From Moritella viscosa (GTDB lineage: Bacteria > Pseudomonadota > Gammaproteobacteria > Enterobacterales > Moritellaceae), in the NCBI GenBank assembly GCA_000953735.1, contig LN554852.1, positions 4,289,846 to 4,353,845 on the forward strand: DNA of 64,000 nucleotides, given 5' to 3'. Positions 48,265-58,532 of this stretch are shown in pieces. How positions within the stretch are numbered: the first letter of the stretch is position 1; each line of letters starts with the position of its first letter. Under the pieces are notes generated by a model. That model did not search any database. It was not told where the DNA came from and saw nothing but the letters and a program-made list of their open reading frames with translations. The position numbers and the translations under genes are program-made.

Positions 48265-49308
48265 ATGGAATGTTGCATGTCTAAAAAACTCTTTGCTTTA
48301 TCTGCTCAATATTTAAAAAAAGCCATGCCGCTGATGATCCAGTATCAAATCCCAACCACGCCAACAAACTACGCGCTGTGGTATCACTATGTTTCAGATA
48401 ATAATAGTGCATTACAAAAACATCTCGATGATAAAATTGCCCAGCATGGTACTTGTACCCCTGCAGCGAGTGAAGAACTGTATCAACGCTTTATTGTTGA
48501 TAAGCGCGAGCAAGAAATAACTCAATTACGTACCGAACTCGATTCGATGACCAATGAATTAAGCAGCTCACTACACGATACACTCAATGATACCAATGAA
48601 TTTGATCGGATGTTGAATAAATGTTTGAACGAATTATCAAGTGTTGAAGAGGATGGATTTTCGATTGAAAAAACATTATCCGCAGTGCGGGAACTGATCA
48701 AAGAGTCTCACGATGTGCGTTCGTCAACGCGTCATTTCAAAAGCCAATTGCACGAAGCACAGGCTGAAATTGCGCAGTTACGTGAAACATTATTAGAAAC
48801 ACAGCACGATGCCATGCATGACAGCTTAACAGGTCTACTTAACCGCCGGGTATTTAGCAAAGAAATTGAAACCTTTTGCAGTAATCCAAGTTTGAACCGC
48901 ACTTTTTCAATCTTAATGGTCGATATCGATAATTTTAAATCATTTAATGATGACTTTGGTCATCAGCTTGGTGATCAAGTATTAAAAGCCATTGCAAAAC
49001 GTATCTTAGATAGCTGCCAAGAAGGTGAGCAAGTATTCCGTTATGGTGGTGAAGAATTTGTACTGATTTTACCAAATAAAAACTTCACTATTGCTCGTCA
49101 GAATGCGGAATCAATTCGCCGCGCCATTGAGCGCCTGAGTATTCGAGATAAGCGTTCAGGTAAAGTTATTGATAACATCACCATATCGATTGGCGTGAGT
49201 GAAAATAAGCCCCGTGATACCAGCCATGATATTTTAACCCGCGCTGATCTACAGTTGTATGAAGCAAAACGTCTTGGCCGTAATCGGGTAATGCCTATGC
49301 CACGCTAG
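48265..49308 (+). CDS. Diguanylate cyclase (GGEEF)
   Basis: 347-residue cytosolic protein. The N-terminal half is helical, with PLMIQYQIPTTPTNYALWYHYV and a coiled-coil region around residues 85-180. The C-terminal GGDEF domain has MHDSLTGLLNRRVFSKEIE, ILMVDIDNFKSFNDDFGHQL and RYGGEEFVLILPNK. The active site is GGEEF, normally functional; no RxxD inhibitory site precedes it. It lacks membrane segments. ATG 48277 (MSKKLFALS) is an alternative start. It is divergent from the tatD-like gene. Confidence 0.92.
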   Translation: MECCMSKKLFALSAQYLKKAMPLMIQYQIPTTPTNYALWYHYVSDNNSALQKHLDDKIAQHGTCTPAASEELYQRFIVDKREQEITQLRTELDSMTNELSSSLHDTLNDTNEFDRMLNKCLNELSSVEEDGFSIEKTLSAVRELIKESHDVRSSTRHFKSQLHEAQAEIAQLRETLLETQHDAMHDSLTGLLNRRVFSKEIETFCSNPSLNRTFSILMVDIDNFKSFNDDFGHQLGDQVLKAIAKRILDSCQEGEQVFRYGGEEFVLILPNKNFTIARQNAESIRRAIERLSIRDKRSGKVIDNITISIGVSENKPRDTSHDILTRADLQLYEAKRLGRNRVMPMPR

Positions 49309-49331
49309 CAACATATCCTGATTTGATCATT

Positions 49332-49375
49332 AAGAGCAAGTATCCTAGCTTATATAGCTTAGATCACTTGCTCTT
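49332..49375. terminator. Bidirectional hairpin terminator
   Basis: AAGAGCAAGT and ACTTGCTCTT form the base of a stem, with further pairing inside (CTAGCTTATATAGCTTAG). T-rich sequence follows on the plus strand. It separates the convergent diguanylate cyclase and oligopeptidase genes. Confidence 0.75.
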
Positions 49376-49383
49376 TATTTATT

Positions 49384-51456
49384 TTACAGCTCTGTAGACT
49401 TTGCTAAATCCAACATGAAAGCATATTCTTTAGCAGTATCATGGTAATGCTGAAAACGTCCAGATTTACCGCCGTGCCCCGTTTCCATATCCGTATGTAG
49501 TAACAATACGTTCGCATCTGTTTTTAATTCACGCAATTTAGCAACCCACTTTGCAGGCTCCCAATATTGCACTTGTGAATCATGTAACCCAGTCGTCACC
49601 AATAAATTCGGATAAGCTTGTGTTGTCACTTGATCATAAGGACTATACGACAACATATAATGATAAAACTCGGCGTCGTTCGGATCCCCCCACTCGTCAT
49701 ACTCTCCGGTTGTCAGGGGAATAGATTCATCAAGCATGGTACTAACGACATCAACAAATGGTACAGCAGCAACCACACCATGATATAACTCAGGTGCAAT
49801 ATTTATCACTGTCCCCATCAATAAACCGCCTGCAGAACCACCCATAGCATAGATACGCTTGGGGTCTGCATAACCTTGTTCGACTAAACCTCTGGTTACA
49901 GCAGTAAAATCCGTAAAGGTATTCATTTTATTGAGTAACTTACCATCTTCATACCAATGACGACCTAATTCTTCACCACCACGAATATGCGCAATTGCAT
50001 AAACAAAACCGCGATCAAGTAAGGTTAATAGCGATGCACTAAAATAGGGGTCAATACTCGAACCATAAGAACCATAAGCGTATTGCAATATTGGATTAAC
50101 ATTGCTCTTCGAAAACAGCGCCGTTTTATATACTAAGGACACAGGGATCTTAACGCCATCTTCAGCAACAATCCAAACGCGTTCACTCTGGTAATCTTGC
50201 GCACAGAAATCACCAACAACAGTTTGCTGCTTTAATATTTCACGCTCACCACTATCAAGATTTAACTGATACGTTGAGGTCGGCGTCGTTAAACTCGAGT
50301 AGCCATAACGTAATTTGTCGGTATCAGGATCAGGATTTGTGCCTAGCCATGCGGTATAGGTTGGATCATCAAATTTAATGATGATATCGGCATTGGTCTG
50401 CCAATTAATTTGCCTTAAAAAAGTTAGACCTTGCTCTCGCTCTTCAACAACCAACCAGTCTCGGAATAGTTCATAACTTTCTAATAGCACATCATCACGT
50501 GCAGGAATAATAGTTTGCCATTGCTGAGTATCTGCAATCGTCGTCAAGGTCGCAGACATCAAAGCGAAATTCTTACCCGTTTTATTACTGCGAATATAAA
50601 ACTGCTGACGATAGTGATCAACACTGTATTCATGACCGCGTTCACGCGCACGTAATAACGTAAATACTTCAGTCGGTTTATCCGCTGGTAATACGTGTAC
50701 TTCCGTTGTCATGGTGCTACTCAACGACAACATGATGTAATCATCAGACGTCGATTTGTAGATATCAGTATAGAAAGTATCATCTGATTCTTCATAAACC
50801 AGTACATCAGCACTAATGTCAGTACCGAGTTGATGGCGATAGACTTGATAAGGTAATAGTGTCGTCGGATGTTTTTTTACATAAAATAGCGTTTTACTGT
50901 CATTTGCCCACACCACAGATTCAGTATCTTCAATCTCTTCGGGGTATGCTTCACCAGTATCAAGATTAAGGAAACGTAAACGATATTGGCGACGACTAAC
51001 AGTATCTTCAGAAAAAGCCAATACCTGATGATTTGGGCTTATTGCTAATTCACCTAACTGATAGTACTGATGACCTTTAGCACGTTCATTAGCATCGAGT
51101 AATACCAGCCACTCGGCATCGGTATTATCCTTGCACCAGCTATACACAGGATATTCCTTACCTTCCGAAAAACGGGTTTGATACCAATAGCCTTTCTTCA
51201 AATAAGGCACTGATGCATCTTCTTGTTTTACCCGCGCCACCATTTCATCATAAAGTTCGGTTTGTAATGACGCTAATGGCGATAAAACCGCTTTCGTATA
51301 GTCATTTTCTTGTTCTAAATAGTTTAAAACTTGTTTATTTTTACGTTCATCGTCACGCAGCCAAAAATAGTCGTCTTGACGAGTATGCTGATGAATTGTC
51401 ATCGAATGCGCTTGCTTCATCGCAACAGGCGCAGTAGTAGAGAGATCCATTTTCAC
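49384..51456 (-). CDS. ptrB: Oligopeptidase B (prolyl oligopeptidase family S9A)
   Basis: Serine peptidase of 690 residues that cleaves after basic residues in short peptides; no signal peptide, so cytosolic. N-terminal YFWLRDDERKNKQVLNYLEQ is typical. After the beta-propeller comes the catalytic domain: YAYGSYGSSIDPYFS, FVYAIAHIRGGEELGRHWYE, the nucleophile in YAMGGSAGGLLMGTVIN near residue 530, and the His in METGHGGKSGRF near 660. Complete. A large dyad at 51511-51557 lies upstream. Confidence 0.93.
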   Translation of the reverse strand: MKMDLSTTAPVAMKQAHSMTIHQHTRQDDYFWLRDDERKNKQVLNYLEQENDYTKAVLSPLASLQTELYDEMVARVKQEDASVPYLKKGYWYQTRFSEGKEYPVYSWCKDNTDAEWLVLLDANERAKGHQYYQLGELAISPNHQVLAFSEDTVSRRQYRLRFLNLDTGEAYPEEIEDTESVVWANDSKTLFYVKKHPTTLLPYQVYRHQLGTDISADVLVYEESDDTFYTDIYKSTSDDYIMLSLSSTMTTEVHVLPADKPTEVFTLLRARERGHEYSVDHYRQQFYIRSNKTGKNFALMSATLTTIADTQQWQTIIPARDDVLLESYELFRDWLVVEEREQGLTFLRQINWQTNADIIIKFDDPTYTAWLGTNPDPDTDKLRYGYSSLTTPTSTYQLNLDSGEREILKQQTVVGDFCAQDYQSERVWIVAEDGVKIPVSLVYKTALFSKSNVNPILQYAYGSYGSSIDPYFSASLLTLLDRGFVYAIAHIRGGEELGRHWYEDGKLLNKMNTFTDFTAVTRGLVEQGYADPKRIYAMGGSAGGLLMGTVINIAPELYHGVVAAVPFVDVVSTMLDESIPLTTGEYDEWGDPNDAEFYHYMLSYSPYDQVTTQAYPNLLVTTGLHDSQVQYWEPAKWVAKLRELKTDANVLLLHTDMETGHGGKSGRFQHYHDTAKEYAFMLDLAKSTEL

Positions 51457-51510
51457 AAGAAAAAATCCTATAAATTTACTGAAGGAGTGTTACTTATCTA
51501 TTGATGCATA

Positions 51511-51557
51511 AGTACTAATTACATTAAATAATGTATTTATGTAATGTGATTAGTACT
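51511..51557. promoter_or_regulatory. Long inverted repeat upstream of ptrB
   Basis: AGTACTAATTACATTA and TAATGTGATTAGTACT are reverse complements with one mismatch in 16, around a 15-base A/T-rich centre. It lies 55 bases upstream of the ptrB ATG and 14 bases from the deaD terminator. There is no U-run, so an operator or structured leader is more likely than a terminator. Confidence 0.5.
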
Positions 51558-51573
51558 AATATCCCAGATGCAA

Positions 51574-51597
51574 AAAAGGAGCGCAAGCGCTCCTTTT
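51574..51597 (-). terminator. Intrinsic terminator after deaD
   Basis: AAAAGGAGCGC and GCGCTCCTTTT form a perfect 11-bp stem with a two-base centre; on the minus strand TTTTTT follows. It lies 29 bases beyond the deaD stop. Confidence 0.92.
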
Positions 51598-51625
51598 CAT
51601 ATATTTAACTATTAACTAGCTAAAA

Positions 51626-53476
51626 TTAGTCACGACGTGGACGACGTGGACGACGTTCGCTGTTCTCACGACGTTCGCCACCGTTAGAATCACGGCGTTG
51701 ACCACGATGGCCATCACGTGCTGGACGATCGTTATCACGTGCTGGACGGCTACGCTCTTGACGACCTTCAGCTGCAACACCTTCAAGTTTGCTCATGCGT
51801 AATGCTTTGTTACAAACATAAACTTGTTGTAGTTGTTGTAACTGCTCGCTTGGCATACCTTTTGGTAATTCAATTGTTGAGTAGTCATCATGTAGACGGA
51901 TACCACCGATGTTACGGCTGTTGATATTCGCTTCATTAGCAATAGCGCCAACGATGTTCTTAACTTGAACACCATCAGTACGACCAACTTCGATACGGAA
52001 AACTTCCATTTCTGCAGCTGGACGACGCTCACCACGTTCAGCACGTTCTGGGCGGTCACCACGATCACGGCGTTCGCCACGGTCGTTGCGATCACGGCCA
52101 CGATCACCACGGTCATCATCACGGAAGCTACGTTCACGACGTGGCGCTTCTGGTGGTAATACTAATGGTTTTTCTTTCTGAGCCATGAATAATAACGCAG
52201 ATGCAAGATCTAATTCGCTTAGTTCTAACTCTTCAGAAAGTTGACCAACTAAGTTTTTGTAGAAATCTAGATTTTCTTCACCAGAAGAAAGTGTAGATAA
52301 CTGATCACGGAATGATGCAATACGTTTTTTCGTAACATCATCACGTGAAGGTAGATCCATCATAGTTAATGGTTGACGTGTAGCACGTTCGATCGCTTTT
52401 AATAAACGACGTTCGCGTGGTGCTGCAAATAGGATTGCAGTACCTTTACGTCCAGCACGACCAGTACGACCGATACGGTGAACGTATGATTCTGTGTCAG
52501 TTGGAATATCGTAGTTAATTACTAGGTCAATACGAGGAACGTCAAGACCACGAGCAGCAACGTCAGTTGCGATAACGATATCTAACTGGCCACTTTTCAA
52601 ACGGCTTACAGTGCGTTCACGCATTGCTTGGTTTAAATCGCCGTTTAGTGCAGCAGCAGAATAACCGCGAGCTTCTAATTTCTCAGCAAGTTCAACAGTC
52701 ATTGTCTTAGTACGAGCAAAGATGATCACACCATCGTAGTCTTCAGTTTCAAGAATACGTGTTAGGCCGTCAAGTTTTGCTTGTAAACCACCAATGATTA
52801 AACATTTTTGTTCAATGTTTTCAACAGTTGATGTTTTAGTTGCAATTTTAACTGAAGTTGGTTCAGTCATAAAACGTTTCGTAATACGACGAATTTCTTC
52901 AGGCATAGTTGCAGAGAACAACGCCATTTGACGTTTTTCAGGTGTTTTAGACAGAATTGATTCTACGTCATCAATAAAGCCCATGCGTAGCATTTCATCA
53001 GCTTCATCAAGTACTAACGCTTTAATACCAGAAAGATCAAGCGTACCACGGTTAATATGATCAATCACACGGCCAGGAGTACCAACAATCACTTGTGGGT
53101 TGCGTTTCAGTGCTTTTAACTGAATCGGGTAGCTTTGACCACCGTAGATAGGTAGCACATGGAATCCACGCATGTGACGTGAGTATGCTTGGAATGCTTC
53201 AGCAACTTGAATCGCTAACTCACGAGTTGGTGCTAATACCAATATCTGTGGTTTAGTCAGTGACGTATCAATACGACTCAATAATGGTAATGCAAACGCA
53301 GCTGTTTTACCCGTACCAGTCTGTGCCATACCCAGCACATCACCACCATCCTGTAGTAACGGAATACATTCAGCTTGAATTGGTGAAGGTGTTTCATAAC
53401 CTAGATCATTCAACGCTTTTAAAATTGGTTCAGGTAAACTTAAATCAGTAAATTGTACGGGTGATGTATCAGACAT
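51626..53476 (-). CDS. deaD: DEAD-box RNA helicase, cold-shock type
   Basis: ATP-dependent RNA helicase that acts in ribosome assembly and mRNA decay, especially in the cold. 616 residues: Q motif ([15 protein letters not shown]), motif [21 protein letters not shown] box [17 protein letters not shown] in [10 protein letters not shown], and [13 protein letters not shown]. An RNA-binding DbpA-like domain ([20 protein letters not shown]) lies near residues 480-560. Arg/Asp/Gly-rich stretches flank that domain (about 440-480 and at the C terminus, ending RRPRRPRRD). The 343-base gap before it (53477-53819) holds only the prfC terminator and a long putative leader, as in E. coli deaD. Confidence 0.95.
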   Translation of the reverse strand: MSDTSPVQFTDLSLPEPILKALNDLGYETPSPIQAECIPLLQDGGDVLGMAQTGTGKTAAFALPLLSRIDTSLTKPQILVLAPTRELAIQVAEAFQAYSRHMRGFHVLPIYGGQSYPIQLKALKRNPQVIVGTPGRVIDHINRGTLDLSGIKALVLDEADEMLRMGFIDDVESILSKTPEKRQMALFSATMPEEIRRITKRFMTEPTSVKIATKTSTVENIEQKCLIIGGLQAKLDGLTRILETEDYDGVIIFARTKTMTVELAEKLEARGYSAAALNGDLNQAMRERTVSRLKSGQLDIVIATDVAARGLDVPRIDLVINYDIPTDTESYVHRIGRTGRAGRKGTAILFAAPRERRLLKAIERATRQPLTMMDLPSRDDVTKKRIASFRDQLSTLSSGEENLDFYKNLVGQLSEELELSELDLASALLFMAQKEKPLVLPPEAPRRERSFRDDDRGDRGRDRNDRGERRDRGDRPERAERGERRPAAEMEVFRIEVGRTDGVQVKNIVGAIANEANINSRNIGGIRLHDDYSTIELPKGMPSEQLQQLQQVYVCNKALRMSKLEGVAAEGRQERSRPARDNDRPARDGHRGQRRDSNGGERRENSERRPRRPRRD

Positions 53477-53760
53477 TCACGGGCCTCAGGTAGACGGGTC
53501 TTTGAATAAAGCTATATCAATTATAGCTCCACATGTTGTATTTTGTGCGCAAAATTAGTGGTCTTTTGCTCAAACTCTCTTAACGAGCGAAGCCACATAA
53601 AAAGGCTGACGTAGTGTACATCATTTAAAAATAAAAATCCGGATATATGCGAGCTAAATCACACAAAATTAAAATATAGTAGAAAAAATAATAAAGTTTT
53701 CTATAAATCAACCACTTAAAACTTACGAATGAAAGGCTATTGCAGCCATAAATAATACCA

Positions 53761-53794
53761 AAAAAAAGCCTCACCTCTTTAGAGGTAAGGCTTT
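53761..53794 (-). terminator. Intrinsic terminator after prfC
   Basis: On the minus strand AAAGCCTTACCTCT and AGAGGTGAGGCTTT pair with one G-T/A mismatch, followed by more T. It lies 26 bases beyond the prfC stop. Confidence 0.92.
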
Positions 53795-53819
53795 ATGCTT
53801 ATTTTTACTAAGTAATGTA

Positions 53820-55406
53820 TTAGTGTTCGCGCGTCTCACGGAATACAACATCCGGGTAACGTTCTTGTGCTAAACGTAAATTAACCATAGTCGGGGCAAT
53901 ATACGTTAAGTTATTACCACCATCTAATGCAATATTGTCCCATGCTTTCTTCTTGAATTCTTCTAGCTTACGCGAGTCTTTACAGTCAACCCAGCGTGCT
54001 GTCGCAACGCTGATGCCTTCATAGATTGCATCTACTTTATATTCGGTACGTAAACGATGCACTACCACGTCAAACTGCAGCACACCAACCGCACCTACGA
54101 TTAAATCATTTGAGCGTTGTGGACGGAACACCTGCACAGCACCTTCTTCAGATAGCTGGATCAGACCTTTTTGCAATTGCTTTTGTTTTAGTGGATCTTT
54201 TAGACGAATACGGCGAAACATTTCTGGTGCAAAGTTAGGAATACCGGTGAATTTAAGTAATTCACCTTGGGTAAACGTATCACCAATTTGGATCGTACCA
54301 TGATTATGTAGACCAATAATATCACCAGGGTATGCTTCTTCAGTTTGAGTACGATCTCCCGCCATAAAGGTTACCGCATCAGAAATACTGACATCTTTAT
54401 TTAAACGCACATGCTTCATCTTCATGCCTTTGCTATATTTGCCAGAGCAAACTCGCATGAAAGCAATTCGGTCACGATGTTTTGGATCCATGTTCGCTTG
54501 GATCTTAAATATGAAACCAGAGAAGTTATCTTCATTTGGCGTAATCGTACGCAAATCTGTTACACGAGGTTGCGGCTTGGGTGCCCACTCAGTTAAACCA
54601 TCAAGTACATGATCAACACCAAAGTTACCGAGCGCTGTACCAAAGTATACCGGCGTTAATTCGCCCGCCATAAATAATTCATGATCGAATTTATTTGCAG
54701 CACCTTCAACAAGTTCCATCTCGTCACGTAATTGCTCAGCGTAATCACCAAGTGCTTCGTCAAGTTCTGGATTATTAATACCTTTAATCACACGACTGTC
54801 TTGGATCATATGACCTTGACCGATGTTATACATGATCACTTCGTCACGTAAAATGTGATAAACACCTTTTAGTTCTTTACCCATGCCGATCGGCCAAGTA
54901 ATAGGTGCACATGCAATTTTTAATACTTCTTCAACTTCATCCATCAAATCAATTGGATCGCGAATATCACGGTCTATTTTATTCATGAAGGTAATAATTG
55001 GTGTATCACGCAGGCGTGTTACTTCCATTAATTTAACAGTTCGTGCTTCTACACCTTTTGCCGAATCAATAACCATTAAACATGAGTCAACCGCAGTTAA
55101 AGTGCGGTAAGTATCTTCCGAGAAGTCTTCATGTCCAGGAGTATCAAGTAAGTTGACAAGACTATCACGATACGGAAACTGCATTACCGATGTTGTAACC
55201 GAAATACCACGTTCTTTTTCCATTTCCATCCAGTCAGATTTAGCATGCTGACCCGATTTCTTACCTTTCACAGTACCGGCTTTTTGTAATGCGTTCCCGA
55301 ATAATAATACTTTTTCGGTGATTGTTGTTTTACCGGCATCGGGATGCGAGATAATCGCAAAAGTACGTCTTTTCGACACCTCTTGCTCAAGAATGCTATT
55401 TGACAT
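53820..55406 (-). CDS. prfC: Peptide chain release factor 3
   Basis: Translational GTPase that recycles RF1/RF2 from the ribosome. 528 residues: G1 [20 protein letters not shown]2-region [19 protein letters not shown]3 [18 protein letters not shown] and G4 FMNKIDRD, then domain II/III ([36 protein letters not shown]). Motifs and length are normal for RF3. Confidence 0.97.
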   Translation of the reverse strand: MSNSILEQEVSKRRTFAIISHPDAGKTTITEKVLLFGNALQKAGTVKGKKSGQHAKSDWMEMEKERGISVTTSVMQFPYRDSLVNLLDTPGHEDFSEDTYRTLTAVDSCLMVIDSAKGVEARTVKLMEVTRLRDTPIITFMNKIDRDIRDPIDLMDEVEEVLKIACAPITWPIGMGKELKGVYHILRDEVIMYNIGQGHMIQDSRVIKGINNPELDEALGDYAEQLRDEMELVEGAANKFDHELFMAGELTPVYFGTALGNFGVDHVLDGLTEWAPKPQPRVTDLRTITPNEDNFSGFIFKIQANMDPKHRDRIAFMRVCSGKYSKGMKMKHVRLNKDVSISDAVTFMAGDRTQTEEAYPGDIIGLHNHGTIQIGDTFTQGELLKFTGIPNFAPEMFRRIRLKDPLKQKQLQKGLIQLSEEGAVQVFRPQRSNDLIVGAVGVLQFDVVVHRLRTEYKVDAIYEGISVATARWVDCKDSRKLEEFKKKAWDNIALDGGNNLTYIAPTMVNLRLAQERYPDVVFRETREH

Positions 55407-55486
55407 GAATGAGTCTTCTCATTGGGTTAAATCTAATGGGCGCTATTTTCGCTGAAATCACGGTAAGACACAAGGTCGAGCTGCAA

Positions 55487-57211
55487 TTAATAGTTCGCAA
55501 TTTCAGTTAATGCCTCATGTAATGTCGGACTAAAGGAAGTAACACCACCGATAGGCTGTATACCTGCTCTCGCCAAGGTTTTTAATGGTTGAAATTGCAA
55601 ATCACAGAATATCACTTGAGTATTGTAGATCTTACACTGATTAATAAATTGCTCCATTGCAGCCAGCCCGCCAGCATCGAGTAATGGTACAGCATCTAAA
55701 TACAGTACAAAGCCATCAACTTCTGTCGTTTTATCCGCAAGTTCTGAAAATACGCGATCTGCTGCTGCAAAAAATAATGGTCCGTTAATTTTAAACACCC
55801 GCCAACCAGCAGGAATATCAATTGTAACAATACGTTTATTATCAGTAATATCAGTAACTTTAACCATCTCAGCAATTTCTTTCATGAATAATACAGCCGC
55901 TAACAAGATACCTGCCGTAATAGCCAACACCATGTCAAACAAAATAGTAAACGAAAAACAAATCGCGAAAACCCAAAGATCACTCTTCGGTGCTGTTTTT
56001 AATAAGTGTAATGCTTTGCCCGCTTCACTCATATTCCAAGCTACGACTAATAATAATGCAGCCATCGAAGGCATAGGTAAATAAGCTAATAATGGTGCAA
56101 GTAATACTAAACTCGCCAACACAACGAAACCATGAATAACCGCAGATATAGGTGTTTGAGCTCCAGCTTTAACATTCGCAGCAGAACGCGCAATTGCCGC
56201 TGTTGCGGTAATACCACCAAAAAATGGGACCACGATATTACCAATACCTTGCCCGAGTAATTCACTATTTGCACTATGACGTTTACCTGTCATGCCATCA
56301 AGTACCACGGCACACAGTAATGATTCAATAGCCCCTAACATGGCAATCGCAAAAGCGGCAGGTAATAAATCAGACAACAACGTCCAATTTAATGCTAACG
56401 GTTGACCATTCGCCCCCGCTTGTAGCCAAGGCCATTCAAAAGTAGGTAAGTAAGGCGGGATCCCTGCACCTTGGCTGCCATCAGGCAATAAGTAATGAAA
56501 ACGGCTACCAATAGTAGCAATGTCCATCCCCATATTATTTAATACAAGCGCGAACAAACTACCAAAAATAACGGCAGGTAAATGTGCTGGAATAACTGTT
56601 TTAAATTTCGGCCAAATTAGCATTATAACAAGTGTAAATATGGCGACCGTAAAACTCGGCAAGTGTAACTCAGGTAATGCACTCACGAGTGATGCAAGTT
56701 TATCCCAATAGTGCTCAGGTAAAGTATCAGTCGATAGACCTAAAATATCTTTGATCTGCAATGTCGCAATCACGACTGCGATACCACCAGTAAAACCTAA
56801 GGTCACCGCTTCTGGGATATATTCAATAAAGCGGCCAAGACGTAATATAGCCATGATGACCAAGATAAGTCCTGACATTATCGTCGCTAATAATAAACCA
56901 CCAAAACCATACTGCTGAACGATAGGATATAAAATAACAACAAAAGCAGCGGTAGGACCCGAAATACTGTAGCGACTACCACCCGATATCGCAATAACAA
57001 TACCACCAATAATAGCTGTATAAAGACCATATTGAGGGGCAACACCACTGGCAATAGCAAGTGCCATCGCTAAGGGAATAGCAATAATACCAACGGTAAT
57101 ACCCGCTAATAAATCTTTTCCGAATTTAGTCGAGTCATAACCATGGCGGTTAATCGACTCACGTAGTGCATGCGCAATACGTAACGAAAAAAGATGAGCC
57201 CTTTGCTGCAT
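55487..57211 (-). CDS. SulP-family anion transporter with STAS domain
   Basis: 574-residue inner-membrane transporter of the SLC26/SulP family (sulfate, bicarbonate or other anions). A run of about 12 to 14 hydrophobic segments spans residues 30-440, with the signatures IPLAMALAIASGVAPQYGLY and GSRYSISGPTAAFVVILYPI. The cytosolic STAS domain (KINGPLFFAAADRVFSEL, LDAVPLLDAGGLAAMEQF) covers about 465-570. The substrate is not decided by sequence. The 305 bases between it and ppaC hold the two divergent promoters and no gene. Confidence 0.93.
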   Translation of the reverse strand: MQQRAHLFSLRIAHALRESINRHGYDSTKFGKDLLAGITVGIIAIPLAMALAIASGVAPQYGLYTAIIGGIVIAISGGSRYSISGPTAAFVVILYPIVQQYGFGGLLLATIMSGLILVIMAILRLGRFIEYIPEAVTLGFTGGIAVVIATLQIKDILGLSTDTLPEHYWDKLASLVSALPELHLPSFTVAIFTLVIMLIWPKFKTVIPAHLPAVIFGSLFALVLNNMGMDIATIGSRFHYLLPDGSQGAGIPPYLPTFEWPWLQAGANGQPLALNWTLLSDLLPAAFAIAMLGAIESLLCAVVLDGMTGKRHSANSELLGQGIGNIVVPFFGGITATAAIARSAANVKAGAQTPISAVIHGFVVLASLVLLAPLLAYLPMPSMAALLLVVAWNMSEAGKALHLLKTAPKSDLWVFAICFSFTILFDMVLAITAGILLAAVLFMKEIAEMVKVTDITDNKRIVTIDIPAGWRVFKINGPLFFAAADRVFSELADKTTEVDGFVLYLDAVPLLDAGGLAAMEQFINQCKIYNTQVIFCDLQFQPLKTLARAGIQPIGGVTSFSPTLHEALTEIANY

Positions 57212-57525
57212 TCTATTGCCTTAAACTGTTAATTAGATCACGCAATTATAATCTTCTTTACAGCAGATACAATCAAGGTCACATAATTTGGCAACAAAAA
57301 AGTTGTTTGCTTGATTCATATCAGAATTACCGACTAATTATCTTAATTTGCGGCAATGCTCACATTAAAAATCCAATGTTATACTTAAACAGTGAATAAT
57401 AAACGGTCAAGAGCAAGCTCTAACCGAACTAAATAATGCAGTGATTAAGCGGATTAGGTTGCACAGCTTAACCGAGATCACTATTATGTTCATTAATCCA
57501 TAAACCTATAATTAATTTGGAAGCA

Positions 57526-58446
57526 ATGATGTTAGTACTAGGACACACAAACCCTGATTGTGACAGCTTAGCAGGCTCAATCTCTCTATCTGCATTTTTA
57601 ACAAAACGCGATGGCAAAACAGTAACACCAATCATGCAAGGCGAACCAAATGCAGAGGGTCTTTTCTTGCTTGAACAAGCTGGTCTAGCGTGCCCTGAAA
57701 TTCGTACATCAATTGCAGATGAAGAAGTTTGGATCATTGATTATTCAGATTTTAACCAAGCACCAAAAGATGCCCGCCAAGCTAAAATTCGCGGTATCGT
57801 TGATCATCACAAACTAGGTGACTTCGAAACAGATGAGCCACTTGAAGCGTGGATCTGGCCTTGTGGTTGTTCAAACACTATTGTTTACAACATGTATAAG
57901 ATCCACAACATCGAAATAGACCAAAAAGTGGCAGTGATGATGTTAGGTGCGATCTTAAGTGACACAGTACATTTCAACTCACCTACATGTACACAAATCG
58001 ATATCGATGCAGCACATGAGATTGCTAAAATTGCTGGTATTGATGATATTGATGCATTCGTTACTGCACAATTTGCCGCGAAATCTGATATTGCAGCAAT
58101 ACCTTCTGAAGAACTCATTTTACGTGACCTTAAAGTTTATACCATTGGTAAAAAAGATTTCTCAATTGCACAAATAGAGATCACTAACGTTGATTCAGCA
58201 CTAGCACGTAAAGAAGAACTACAGGCTGAGCTCGTTAAATATAAAGCTGAACACGGTTACCACACCGCATTAGTATTACTGACTGATATTACCAACCTAA
58301 ACTCTATCGCATTAATCGAAAGTGAAGAAGGCGAGTTAGTAGCAGAAACACTCGGTGGTACATTCGTCGGTGAACTTATCGACCTACCAAATGTTGTAAG
58401 CCGTAAAAAACAAGTATTACCACCATTACAGACTAAATTTAAGTAA
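57526..58446 (+). CDS. ppaC: Manganese-dependent inorganic pyrophosphatase (family II)
   Basis: DHH-family pyrophosphatase of about 306 residues; drives biosynthesis by hydrolysing PPi. N-terminal LVLGHTNPDCDSLAGSISLS carries the first metal ligands, WIIDYSDFNQAP the next, and VDHHKLGDFE the DHH motif. C-terminal DHHA2 domain ends SRKKQVLPPL, with the conserved Arg-Lys-Lys. Start ATG 57526 or 57529 with GGAAG just upstream; a TTG at 57517 is unnecessary. Confidence 0.95.
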   Translation: MMLVLGHTNPDCDSLAGSISLSAFLTKRDGKTVTPIMQGEPNAEGLFLLEQAGLACPEIRTSIADEEVWIIDYSDFNQAPKDARQAKIRGIVDHHKLGDFETDEPLEAWIWPCGCSNTIVYNMYKIHNIEIDQKVAVMMLGAILSDTVHFNSPTCTQIDIDAAHEIAKIAGIDDIDAFVTAQFAAKSDIAAIPSEELILRDLKVYTIGKKDFSIAQIEITNVDSALARKEELQAELVKYKAEHGYHTALVLLTDITNLNSIALIESEEGELVAETLGGTFVGELIDLPNVVSRKKQVLPPLQTKFK

Positions 58447-58490
58447 GTCTTAATCAGCTACTTAGCTTACTGAATATAAAGCTAAATGCA

Positions 58491-58516
58491 AAAAGGGAGC
58501 TAATTAGCTCCCTTTT
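58491..58516. terminator. Bidirectional intrinsic terminator
   Basis: AAAAGGGAGCTAA followed directly by its exact reverse complement, a perfect 26-base palindrome with A/T ends. It serves ppaC on the plus strand and the acyl-CoA synthetase gene on the minus strand. Confidence 0.93.
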
Positions 58517-58532
58517 CTATATTTAACAGCGA

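Noticed and set aside
51793..52159. Overlapping open frames in the 3' part of deaD
   Set aside because: They are shadows of the Arg/Gly/Asp-rich coding sequence; deaD in its own frame matches the family throughout.
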